From Paramecium octaurelia (Eukaryota > Ciliophora > Oligohymenophorea > Peniculida > Parameciidae), in assembly GCA_905182995.1 (NCBI GenBank), contig CAJJDP010000054.1, positions 254,964 through 318,963 of the forward strand: a stretch of DNA of 64,000 nucleotides, given 5' to 3'. A program made the position numbers and the translations under genes. The first letter of the stretch is position 1. Each line of letters starts with the position of its first letter. The notes under the pieces were generated by a model, which searched no databases, had not been told where the DNA came from, and saw only the letters and a program-made list of their open reading frames with translations. Positions 1 through 11,802 of this stretch are shown piece by piece.

Positions 1-1513
1 GCTAAATAGTTAAAAAATACTGAGTATGATTTAGAGTATAGGAATTCAATTAAGCAAAAGGAAACACTACAGTAAGAACTAAGTAAGGCCAATTAAAGTA
101 TTCAAAAGTATTAGAGCAGGATAAAAGCATTAGAGGATTAAATTGTATAATTGAGCAATGAGAGTTCAACAATAGAAAAATAGAATAGATTTATTGTAGA
201 TTTGGAAGAGAAATTAAGACAATTTCAAAGGAAATATGAATTAGAAATAAAAGAATATAGAGTTGAAAACTAACAGCTTAATCAGTAATTGGAGAAGGTT
301 TAGTCAGAATTTCAATAGATGAAATAGAAATATTCAAGGGAAATAGAAGATGTGGAGTCTAAGTTGTAGAGAGAGACTCAGAGAGTTTCTTTGTAATTAA
401 ATGATAAAGCTGCTGATTTAAGCTAGTTGGAATCAAAGAATAGGCAATTGAGGGAAGAGTTAATGAATTTAGAATCAAGATATGAGAAGTAATTAAGAGA
501 AGCAAATAATAGAATCAAAGATGTTACGGATGATTTGGAGATAATGATTGAAAATTATAAGAAGGAAAAATAGGTAAAATAGTGTAATTATCATATATTA
601 GTTAAGTGAGAAGTGGCAAAGCTAAAATGAAGATCTAAGAAGGCAGTTATCAGTCTAAGTAGAGGATGTAAAAATAAAGACAGAGAGACTAAGTGTGGAG
701 AAGTATGAAAGGTTGTCAATAGAATCACGAAAATAGATTGAGTAGGTTTAATAGTAAATGAATAATGAAATCAATTAACTTTAGTAAGAAGTGAGAATGA
801 AAAATGAATAGATAAATCAATTAAAACAATTGAGTTAACAGTAGGAATAGAAGATCAGTAAGTTTGAAAAGTATATACGGGATTTAGAAGATCAATTGCA
901 ACAATTATCTAGAAAGGAGGATATGTTGAATTAGTCAAAAAATTAATCATTGGCGGATTCTTTGAATGTAAAGATAATGCAGTTAGAAAATAGTCTAGTT
1001 AAGGCTTAGAAAAAGGAAGATTAATTGATTTAGAGGATTCGATAATTAGAGCAATAGCAAAATTAAAATAGAAATACAGGTGAGTTGGAATAAAAGAACA
1101 ATTAAATGTTTGAAGAGATATAGATATTAGTGTAAACTATTAAAAGTTAAGATTTTGAAATCTCAACATTAAAGAATGAATTAATTTCTTATTAAAGAGA
1201 AGTATCATTTATGAAGGAGGTTGTAAAAGAAGATACAAGTAGATTGGAGACATCACTATTGGATGATAAGAATAGGAGAATTGTTGAATTAGAGAATAAG
1301 TGTGCATTGTTGGCAAATGAAAATACAAGATTGAATTAATTAAAGGTATGATTATGAATTAGAGTATAGGCAAATTAATTTGATGAATGGAAGAGAAAAT
1401 ACGATAAATTACAATCTGAATTGGAAAGAAGTCTAAACCTAAGAGGATAGGGTGAATAGAATAAGAATGTTATATTGTCTAGCAATTTTGGATAAATATC
1501 AAATGCAAAATGA
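1..1513 (+). CDS. Long coiled-coil protein, 5' end outside window
   Basis: The reading frame is open from base 1 with TAA/TAG as Gln and stops at TGA 1511-1513. Two micro-introns are needed: 574-601 (28 nt) and 1346-1369 (24 nt). Each carries an in-frame TGA that splicing removes, and the three exon pieces are whole codons (191, 248 and 48). The visible 487 codons are almost entirely Glu/Lys/Gln/Leu heptad sequence with no hydrophobic segment, so the protein is a long parallel coiled coil, as found in cytoskeletal, basal-body or vesicle-tether proteins. No catalytic motif is visible. The start and any N-terminal domain lie upstream of the window, so a specific family cannot be named. The next gene is convergent and its stop lies 11 bp away. 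Confidence 0.85.
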
Positions 1514-1524
1514 TTTATTTAGTA

Positions 1525-4500
1525 TCATAAAATTAATTAATTTTCTACATGTCTCTTTTTTTGTTTGATGTAACAACCAAATAATAGCATTCCAAAAAGG
1601 AATACTAAAAGAATTCCGAAAACAAGCCAAATAATAAACTTTTTTGTATTATTATTGTCATTATCACCATTTTTATTCACATCAATAGTTTCGTTTTTTT
1701 CATGAAAGTTATTTTTTAGAGTTATCTGAATTTTCTCTGATTTCAAATGATCTTAGATACAAAACTTAGTAGTATTATGAATTTCATAAAGTGCAAATAC
1801 TTCACTATTAATTGAATTTGTCAATAGATAAATTTAAGATTCTTGCGTAAAGAATGCTTATTAGGAAACTGAAACATTTTAGTATTGTATGGCTCCTGAA
1901 AATAAAGTTGAAGAGGTTGTTGGGTGAACATAATTTAATTCTAAACTATAGATGGCACTAATAAATGTGGTAGATTAATAGTAAATCATCAAAATATATT
2001 AGTCTTTGTACATTTTAAATTAGTTGGATGGCCAATTCCCATATCCTTAAAATATTTGCAATGTTTTATAATTATTGATAGAACAATTATAAGAGATTGG
2101 AGAAAATTTGCAAATGTATTGTATTTAAACAATATAATGTGAATGTTTATGAGCCTAACAGAATAATTCTGCTGTTAATAGTTACTACTAGGTTTTGCTA
2201 TGTTTGATAATAATCTTTTGAAAAATTGTTTTAGGATCTATATAAAATCCTGTTTATTAGATGACATCTAATAAGTCAACCTAATATTATTACATTAAAC
2301 TAAACTCATTTTCTTAGAGCCGATACATTGAGATTGTCATTTAATTGATCTTTTTAGAGTATACTTGAAAATAATTCAGTTCTGGAGAGATGACATCTTG
2401 GAAGTTCCCAAAATTCGTTTTATCAAGACTCTAAACATATGATACTTCGTCATCTTTAAACGAGTATACAGTGATCTAGATGTCGGAGATGACTACAATC
2501 AAATTTGAGAACACTTTAACAATTTTAGGATCACCACTCGAACTCAAATCGTCATATTTTTTATTGCATTTGAACTCCTAAGTGCAGCTGATTATTTGAA
2601 TGAAATAGTAGAAAAATGGAATTTATTTGAAGGCTGAAATATAAACTAGTTCACCTTAAACTAAGATTATCTTGCTATAAGTTACAGAGGTGTCTAGGTA
2701 ATAGATCTATTAGATTTTAGTAGTCATGTTTAATTTGACAAGTTTATCTTAATGTAAAATGAGTACTGAATCTGAGACATACTCTTAGATATCTAATCCC
2801 GATGAGCAGATCTCCTTTTCTAATAGGTGCATAGATTTTTGCAGTTTCAACTATTGACTTCTTAAACCAATGTCCACAACTTACCCAGTGTACCAAGAAT
2901 ACTTGTTCTGACAATAACCAATAGGTCTAGCTTAATGGAGGAATTCCTCAATATTCAACTAAGTTAAATTAACTGTAATGGTTGTATAGGGATTTACAAG
3001 GGTTGAATTAATTACATATTTGTATTGCTCTTTGTTATCATAACTTGAAATAACTAAGAATGTATTAACTTTAACTAAATAATTAGGATTATCTATATCT
3101 TGATAATAAATTGAATACTTGATTTTCTGGGGGATTTCAAAATAATTGTTGATATCAGCTATGATGAATAAATTTGAAACAGAATACAGGGTTTTATACT
3201 TAGTTGAAAAAGTTGTTAATAATGCATTATGACTACTGCTTTCCATGCAATAGACATAGATAGTGCCTAAACTATCTTGGCTATTTTGGAAATAGACATA
3301 TTTAGATTATTGATGATGCAAATATTTGTTAGGGATGACATTGAATAAGGAAATCGTACTCAAGTATTCAATTAAAGTAAGGGATTGGATAATGAATGAC
3401 TCAATCACTTCTGTATCTGTATAGTAGATCCAAATGATATTCTTATATGAAAAGATTTTGACTGATTTATTGTAACTAAGTGGGATGATGTTGATGGGGA
3501 ATATTTCTGACTCTTTAACCTGAATCAACAGCAATTGCATCTCAGTTTAAACATAGAGAATGTCATAATCATCATTGGTCTGTATGTAGGAGGGATTCCA
3601 TTGGATATTGAAATTGGAGAGGAACTCAGTTGTAAAGGCTTGAGATCTCTAACATTAATCAATCACTTTATAGATGACTACTAATTAGTTTGAGTAGAGC
3701 ACTGCCAAGAACTAATTGATATAATGAAATTGTATTATATAATGATCTTAATCTGGATAGATTGTACATTAATAAATGAGTGCTTCAGACAACTTCCAAA
3801 CATCTAGTTATTGATTATTCTTAACTGCTATGTATACATTGTCCTAGTTTAAAAAGAATTCATGATGCGTTGATGATAAATTGAATTCCAGGTATATTTA
3901 ACTTGTGTATATACAATTTAAATCTTAAAAACAATAGTAAATTTGCACATATAAATTTGATAATTAAACAAAATACAAGTAGAAAAGTGCAATTGGTATT
4001 ACCTTTATATATAGTACAGTTTACTCACTTTTTATTCCACTAATGGTCTTCTATTGCAATTATTCAAAGTTTATACTGAACAATACTTAATTGACCTTTA
4101 ATTCATTGATGTTAGAGATGGAAATATTAGGTCCATCAATGAATCTATCCACTTCATATGATTCTATCTGGCTATTCAAAATTGTATTAAATTGATTCAT
4201 TACTGTAGGAATGGCTTCTGTAGAGTTCCATGCTATGGTTCTGTATTTGATACTTAGAGTACAAGATTCCAGTATACTGATATTTTAGATCAAAGTAGCT
4301 GATTTGAATTTTGAATACAGTGAATTTGATTTAAAGTATAAATATTAATGAGACCTGATGATGATTCGTCTACTCTCCTACTCATTGATTGCTATTATTT
4401 CCTCGGATAATTAGTCCAAAATTAAGTTATAATTATCTTTTATCTGAAATATTTCTATAATCTTTAAATTGAATTTCATTAAATTCAATTAACCATCATT

Positions 4501-5526
4501 ATATTGGATTAGATTGCTTTTTGTAAAATAAATCTAAAATTTTTCATCTTTATTGTCAATCCTTTTGAATTTAGTGAGCCCATTGCTCCAAACATGGATT
4601 GTATATTAAGTTAAAAAAGCATAAGTGTAATTATTCACATGATATGCAAAGTATATGGCTGGGTATTCCAGATCAAGTTGAAAACAGTCAACTATAATAA
4701 TGAATGGAAAGAATTGAGTATCTATGGATATCACCCATTAGTTTTTATTCAATATTGTGATTATTTTCTATTCCACTTACACTTACACTATCTATAGCTC
4801 TATAATTGTTTCGGTTTCATTCAATATATTATTGATATAGGTGTCATCAATTATGAGTGGAGTTGTAATAGTTTCACCAAATTAGATGAATTGAATTGAT
4901 GAATACTGGTATTTCTCATCATAATACAATACACGTATTATTAGATCATCCTGAAAAGCAAATATCCTTCTCTTAATTTGAAAATCTTTGGTCTGATTAT
5001 AGGGCAAATGCTAAATTTGACTTGACTCTCTTTAAAGTATGAAAACGTTACTGCTTTCATTGTAACAATCTACTATTAGAGTCTATCGATTCAATATTTC
5101 TAGATCATGACATATGTGATCTGTGATTTCGAAATATTAATTGAATTCTGGTAAACGCTGATTGTATTCAATTTAATAACTATTTGTGTGTATTTGATAT
5201 TTATCATTAATTTTATTCAATAATGCATATTGATTTGCTGCAGTAAAATCATTATAGGATCTCAAACACTTCACGCTTATTATATTTTCAAATGAATTGC
5301 TGGAATTAGAATGGTTATACATATATTATTAGACTTGAATGTCACTATCATTAGGCATAATATATATCATAAATTGCTCTTATTTAATGAACAAGTTTTA
5401 AATATTCATACTTTACGTTTCATTTATTTTATTCACCAGTACCAGTTCATTGTTTGGCAATTATGTACAACACTCTGCAATTCTAGCATTAAATAACAAC
5501 AATATGGATTAAAATATGGCAATCAT
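1525..5526 (-). CDS. Giant secreted/type I membrane protein (1333 aa)
   Basis: One uninterrupted ciliate-code frame runs from the ATG at 5524-5526 to TGA at 1525-1527, exactly 1334 codons, and I found no need for an intron. The first residues (MIAIFQSILLLFNARIAEC) form a signal peptide. The C-terminus, around 1560-1640, holds one strongly hydrophobic segment (FIIWLVFGILLVFLFGMLLF) followed by a short basic tail, so a large ectodomain sits outside and about 20 residues inside. The ectodomain is rich in Tyr, Ile, Asn and short beta-strand-like stretches and has several Cys; I recognise no domain. Its architecture matches the gene at 33569-38302 and the partial gene at 63506-64000, which suggests a family (inference). 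It is not obviously a Cys-periodic immobilisation antigen. Confidence 0.85.
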
Positions 5527-5661
5527 TGTTATTAATTAATATTATATTTATTCATTTAGTGCAATAATATACAAACATTAAAATCAAATTGATCAAGCTC
5601 TATAAATTGAACGAATATAATCAAACAAAGCTCAAAATTAATAGAATACATAATACTAATA

Positions 5662-8600
5662 TCACTCACTCTCAAAATCAAAAGCCTTTATTGCTGTCAA
5701 AATCATTTATTCCAATTCCATCTAAGAAGACAATACTAATGGACAAATTGAGTAAAAGTTGTTTTCCAGGATTTTCCTGCCCTACGTCTCCATTTTCTCA
5801 ATCATGATCTCCTCTCCTTATTACACTTATCCATAAATACTCAATTTCACCCTAAAAACTTATTATATTGCTACATAAATTACATGATTTGAATAAACAT
5901 ATTAAAATTGATTCTTAATGGAGTGTCAATACACATGATTTAATAAATCTGAATCTCCTTAAGTATCTTTATATTCTTACTATTTGATTGCCTTCTATGC
6001 AATTAATACGATTTTTTATTATGTACACAAATAAATTTTAGATTATATAATCACAGTTTGATTATTGTATTTTAGAGATCTTGAAATCAAATTATTGATA
6101 AATACTATTCTTGTCTTTTAATCTTAACATATCCTTAATTTAGTAAACATCTACATTAATATTATCTACTCTTATTGTTGTGATGTAAATAGGTTGCAAA
6201 TCTTGTGATTCATCTAATGAATACTCAAGCGAATCCTACTACTAAACTTTAATATCAAATAATTATGAAATTAATTATCCACTCTCAAAAGCCTTAAACT
6301 CTGAACTGAATTAAAATTTGAATGTTGTACTCAATTTTAGTGTATCATCCATAAGAGGAGACCTAAATTCACTAGGCATTCTTTGTAGAAAAGATTAAGA
6401 TTCTAATAACTATTCTTAATGATTATTGTTATTATTCCTTAAATTTATAGGCTCTGGTAAACCCTCCACTTCCTTTTTCAAGTCTCCTGAAACCAATAAA
6501 GACGTGTTCTCATTTTCAAATTTTTCCAATTATCCCAATTAAGCAAGAAAATTAGTTCTACTCAACAGTTCTCCAGAGTTCAGGTATTTTACTGGTTCAA
6601 ATATATTGCTTTCGCAACTCTTAATCAGATGAAAGTCAATTTATGAAGGCTATTGCTATTAATTTTGATTATCCTTCTTTTTATAAATCTTTGATTAGGG
6701 TTCTCCTTCATTCTTTTATGAAAATATATTACTATTCTAATAATATATGTATTCTGATTATACTATTTTTTCTTATTGATCGTCTTCATCATCTGCTTAT
6801 TAAATTTCAATTGGTCTATCCACCTTATTCTCCATACATTCAAATTCTTCATTTTTATTTTCTACAAAATTCTCTTGACTTAATTTTATTTATGAAGTTT
6901 TTTCTATTGGTTAAGCTATAATCTATTAATCTTATTTTACTGACTTATAATCTAAATTCTAACATTTTACACTTTCCTGTTAATTAGCATCTTCATCATT
7001 CTATTGATATTATATAATATCTTCTTTATTTATTTAAATCTCTTCTTAATCACGGTATCTATCAAAATCAACTAGTCTTTATGAAGATGATATTTCATTT
7101 TGATTTATTTATGTTGATTCAAACAATTTTACTTTATTACTCGATTATATACTATTATAATTAATTTAATTAGAGATTTATTGTATTTCTTAGTTATCTT
7201 CATCATTTAAATTTTCAGAACTTTATTAAAATTATTGAGACTCTTAAATAATATCTAAGATTATTTTGGATTTTATTTCAGAATTTTGCTTAATTTATGG
7301 ATTTTATGAATCTTAAATAGAAATTTATTAGATTTAGTTGTTTGTTTAGTTTTATTAAATATTATCTTCTTAATCTTGATTCCTTTTTGCCTCACTATTT
7401 TAATCGTTGTTCAAATCATCAAATTAAATTTATTAATCTTTTAATTCTTTATCGGTACAATAATTTTCATTTTAAAAGGTGTTATTATCTTATTTCTCTT
7501 ATTCTATAACTTATTTATCTTAAATTTCAACCATATTTTGGGTATTCAATATTTTTGAATTTTGATCTTGATCTTAATTTTATACCATTTCTGTATTTTC
7601 ATCATTATATTGTTACAAATTGATATTTTATTATCTTTCTTATGATTGAAATTCTTCTATTATTTAGCAAGATTATTCAACAATTTATTCGTTTACTTAC
7701 TATTCTACCGGATTAAATTACACTTAAATATCCCAATTATTTTAATTATCCTTCTCTAAGTTTTCAGTTTATAAATTTTAATAATGATTTTATTATAATT
7801 ACTCAAGTTAATTCTATGGAGCTGATTCCTTTAGTGCTTCTTCTTTAATATGTATTAATAATGAATATTAATTAGCAGTAATAAAATTTAACTTCAAATA
7901 AACTTATAACATCAAATGAGGAATATCAATTATATTTTAGTTTTACAAATCTAAAATTAAACGATCATCTTAAATTTAGATTAGTTATATCAAGTTATTG
8001 ATAATTAAATTCAATAAAGATTCAAATTCAAACGATTCTTTTGATATATCCTCATTTAATACAGTTGAACAATTCTATAAATTCAAATACAATCTGAAAA
8101 CTCCCTTCATTACTCTCTTTCTATCTATCAATAATAATCTAATCCTATATAAAACATATGAATAATTAGTAATAATAAGAAAGGTACTATCTTCAATTAA
8201 CCTCACTTATTTGGACCGATGAGTTATTCGAAATTATTTCTATATTTTTAACTGCTTCATCTAAAGTTTCCACCATTTCTATATAAAAATAAGTTTTCTT
8301 AATTGTTCTTCCTGCTTTTTTTTCCAAAATATATATCTTTTCTAATAAATCCTGCCTTTAACATGAGCCTAAATGTAAGAGGCTGCCTTATCCTTCTTCT
8401 CCCTAAGAGTAGATTTATGTACACTCTTTCTTATGATAAAACGTGAAGAATTGATGTCTACATTTTTAACTTCATCGATTTTGCTTTGTAACATTTCTAA
8501 TTCTTAGATTTTCTGCTTTTTAACCCTAAAATGATAATGAACTTGCTTACTTTTCAAGATGTGCTATGTGCTTTAACATTGAATCATGCTTCCTTATAAT

Positions 8601-9029
8601 ACTTTACTATGATGTTTCATCTGCTTCTTCAAAAATCAATGATTTTTCAGCTTTTTAAAGATATTGAAACTGCGGCTTATTCTCAGCATTCTTTATTTCA
8701 TTGAATAGATTAGCATACTTATTTGAGATAGGTAAGTCAAAATTATTAGGCAACTGTAGTGAGGCTGTTTATGGTCTATGAATGGATATTTTTTGATTTG
8801 GTTTCTTAGTACTGGATCTGATTGACATCATACTTCTATTTTGCTAACTTTAGTTGTTTGGATTATTATTTTTGCAAACAACTGATTTACCTTTCACTTC
8901 AAAGAGATCTGGAGATAATCCGTAGGCTTATATATAAGGTTTAATTCTTTGATAAATAAGTCTTCTTTAAGGTTTAGCAGGGGAATTAAATTCTTGCACT
9001 TGTACTTTGATTAATGAATTATTTATCAT
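5662..9029 (-). CDS. IQ-motif, Q/N-rich protein (about 1104 aa)
   Basis: The frame starts at ATG 9027-9029 (MINNSLIKVQVQEF). Introns are placed at 8526-8550 (25 nt) and, less surely, 5797-5824 (28 nt); with both, the coding length is exactly 1105 codons and ends at TGA 5662-5664. Without the last intron the protein stops at 5798-5800. After a basic N-terminal part, a coiled coil leads into an IQ motif (AASYIQAHVKGRIYQKRY), the classical calmodulin-binding helix, and a second IQ-like helix (FIQKWWK). The middle third is very rich in Gln, Asn, Glu and Asp. A more ordered region of unknown type follows near the C-terminus. The likely role is a calmodulin-regulated scaffold, which is inference. 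The start of the C-terminal exon is the weakest part of the model. Confidence 0.75.
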
Positions 9030-10183
9030 ATTATAATCAATAGTCTAACCATTTTTTGTATATATTTTGAAAATGTAAACGCATTACATTCAAGCTTAAG
9101 CCAATCTTTTCTTTCATTTTAGAGCAAATATTGTAATAAAATTTGAGGAGTTTTAATATATGAAATTTCTTAATCTATCATTTAATAAGAAATTAAAAAT
9201 TCATTGTTTGTAATTTCAGGACTTTTAAGGAGTTCCAAAACATTCAATTTAAGGAATTATTAAATAGGATTATCTACTTAAGTTTCAATAAAATAAATAA
9301 GAATAGTAGACTAATTTAATTATTTCTTTACTTTTACTGAAAAAAAATAATAAATAAAGGATATAGACAATCAATCAATATACATTGAATATTAGAAGGT
9401 TGAATAGAAATAAATCATAAGCTAAGATAAATAATCTACAAAAATAATCTATTAGAAATCTTGAATCAATAATCCAAATTATTAACCTTATTTCATAGTA
9501 ATCTAATAAATTAATTATATTTAAAGTTAAAATTATGATAAATTATAAAAAATGATAGTGAAGCATTTAATAAAACTTTATCCATAATATTCAAACAATT
9601 ATTTATAATATGAATTGACTATCACTATATAAATAGATTTTGCCATGACTCATAATTTAAAATTATAATATTATTAATTATCAAATATTAAAACTTGTGA
9701 TACATCTTCCACAATAGCTATAATTCAATCTTAAATAAACTACAGCATTGATAAAGAAATCTGAATATTATTTAAAATATTAAATTAAATATTTAAAACA
9801 GTAAAATGAGAGAAAAGTATATTTAATATTGGTTTATTGTGAGAATCCATTGACAATAACTAGTCCTTAAAGTCAATAAGAAATACAACAACTTAATATA
9901 GATTGAATTTCTTAAAATAACCCTAATAATTGTAGCCTACCAAATAAAAATATTTTCAAATTTTTTTTAAGATTATTTAGTCTATAATATAAATCATCGA
10001 ATAAGTCGATAAAGAGGTCGATTGTGATGCAAGATTTATGATATATCATAGTTTAGGATATGATTAATTGTTTTTAATTAATATATTCGTGATGTATTTT
10101 AACGCTTTTTAATCATAGTATTATTCTAATTTGAAATAACATATAGAATTATCAATGATTATAATAAAATGAATAAATAAAAA
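9030..10183. other. AT-rich gap without a supported gene
   Basis: I see no convincing frame on either strand in this roughly 1.15 kb stretch between the IQ-motif gene and the PP2C gene, which are both on the minus strand. TGA occurs in all frames at short intervals and no micro-intron chain rescues a long product. It contains an 8-base T run near 9961-9969. It is unusually long for an intergenic gap in such a compact genome. Confidence 0.5.
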
Positions 10184-11024
10184 TCAAAATTAAATAAGTA
10201 TGGCACTCATATTATCATAGCCATATTCTTAATTCATATTTTTAGCTATTAATTAATTGAACAATCTTCCTAAGGAATTGTTTTCTAGAAGATTTTTGCT
10301 TATATCTAACATTAACTAATTACAATTACATTAATTATCTGCACATTCCCAAATTCCATCTGAAGCTAGCAAGATAAATTTATTTTAAGGTCTGTCAATC
10401 ACAACTATGTCTGGCTTTGACGAGATTATAGAACATCTTGATGATTTTAAGAAAAAGTCACCGAAAGCCCTTGCGACTGTTAAGGAACCTAAGAAATCAT
10501 GATTGATAATTACCATTAATTCTATCATCCCTAATATAACCACCATTAGATATTATTCTATCATATTCAGATTATATGGTATGATCTGAAGAGAGTTACT
10601 AAACAGATTCATTTGAAAATAGAATAGCTCTGCTATCTCCTAAGTTAGCTATATAGACCTTTTCTTTAGTAACCAAAACGATAATGGCAGTACTTCCAAC
10701 TTTTGAACTAGCTATTCGATGGGCTAGTATAGTATCCAAAGTTTCGAAAGTAGATTCTAATACTAGATTATAATTTTCTGGATTTTTTTTTAGTTCCATT
10801 TCAAATATTTCATAGAAGTGGTCTGACAAAAATTCTGAAACATCATTCCCTCCATGTCCATCAAAGACTCCATAAAGTTAGAACTCTTCCTGTTCTTGGA
10901 TTAAAATATAATCCTCCATGTATTCTCTCCAACCTTGCATTTCACAAGACGAGCGAGTAATCCCATTAGAGTGTGCACGAGTAGTCTTCTGAGATAAATT
11001 TGCTTTAGACCCTTTTATACCCAT
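10184..11024 (-). CDS. PP2C-family Ser/Thr protein phosphatase
   Basis: This is a metal-dependent protein phosphatase of 271 residues. Visible family motifs, in order, are the acidic REYMEDY start, VFDGHGG (metal-binding Asp), GSTAIIVLV, LGDSRAILF, SLTVARAFGDFF, LLASDGIWE and the final YDNMSAILIQF. One 25-nt intron (10489-10513) joins NG to SLTVARAFGD. Without it the frame hits TGA inside the conserved core. I chose the start at 11022-11024 because it gives MGIKGSKAN, a good N-myristoylation signal with Gly2 and Ser6; an in-frame ATG pair upstream at 11082-11087 is possible. The stop is TGA 10184-10186. The catalytic aspartates are present, so it should be active. The substrate is unknown. 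Confidence 0.93.
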
Positions 11025-11802
11025 AAATTTTAATAAATAATGCGTATTATTTGTGTAATTAACCCATTTGAATGAATATGTCATCATTTTATTTTATAAT
11101 AACAATACTATTGTTGCATTCTTTTTATAATCAAAAATAATACGTATTTACTCAATAATGACTGAATAAATAAAGAAAAAGACTGATAATTTAGAATTAA
11201 TCGTTTTGTGGATGTGGATAACTTATCTATAGGACTCAAATATTAAGTATAAATACTTCTAATTTAGAAACTGATATATGAATAGGATTTTAAAATCTTG
11301 ATCGTAATAAAGTTATTTTATATATAATTTCTGCAATTTAATAACTAATAAAAAATGAAAATTAAATAAAACATAAAATAATTTAAAATAATATAAATTA
11401 TTTAATTAATTTTTTTTTTCTTATCATTAAAATTTTAAGAATTGAAGAATTTTTATGTTTTCCAATATTATATTACTTAAACACATCATCTAAAACCTCT
11501 AAAAACATATAAGACACTATTTAGTATTTTAATATGCCTAAATTTGCTCATGATTCTCTCAATATCATATCATCTTGATGGCCATGATTCTCTGAATATC
11601 ATATCATTGATATTGGTAGACTCATGATGAAATGGTGATTAAATGTAAGAGACAGGCTTGCTCCCTAGTCAAAGGTTAATTAAAAATGTAATTTCAAATT
11701 TATAAATCCAGAATATTGATAAATTCTAGTTGTGTATCGGAATCAAAGAATTCTAAATTACTATTTTTATCCAATTTTTAATAAAGTCTACAGCAATAAT
11801 AA
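11025..11802. other. Intergenic region between divergent genes
   Basis: This 778-bp gap separates the PP2C gene (minus) from the ABCG gene (plus), so it should hold both promoters. I see no coding frame. It includes a short direct repeat (see the repeat at 11549-11607) and several A/T runs. Confidence 0.6.
11549..11607. repeat. Two direct copies of a 25-bp sequence
   Basis: The 25-bp unit beginning catgattctct occurs at 11549-11573 and again at 11583-11607 with a single mismatch, giving a 34-bp period. It lies in the gap between the PP2C and ABCG genes. It could be a tandem duplication or a duplicated regulatory site; nothing in the sequence decides between these. Confidence 0.7.

Noticed and set aside
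6643-6921. 92-residue plus-strand hydrophobic open frame
   Set aside because: It lies opposite the Q/N-rich part of the IQ-motif gene, where reversed Gln/Asn codons give Leu/Ile/Phe.
8110-8195. Gene boundary suggested by a TGA at 8193-8195 and an ATG at 8108-8110
   Set aside because: The TGA belongs to a different frame. After removing the 25-nt intron at 8526-8550, the IQ-motif frame runs through this spot without a stop.
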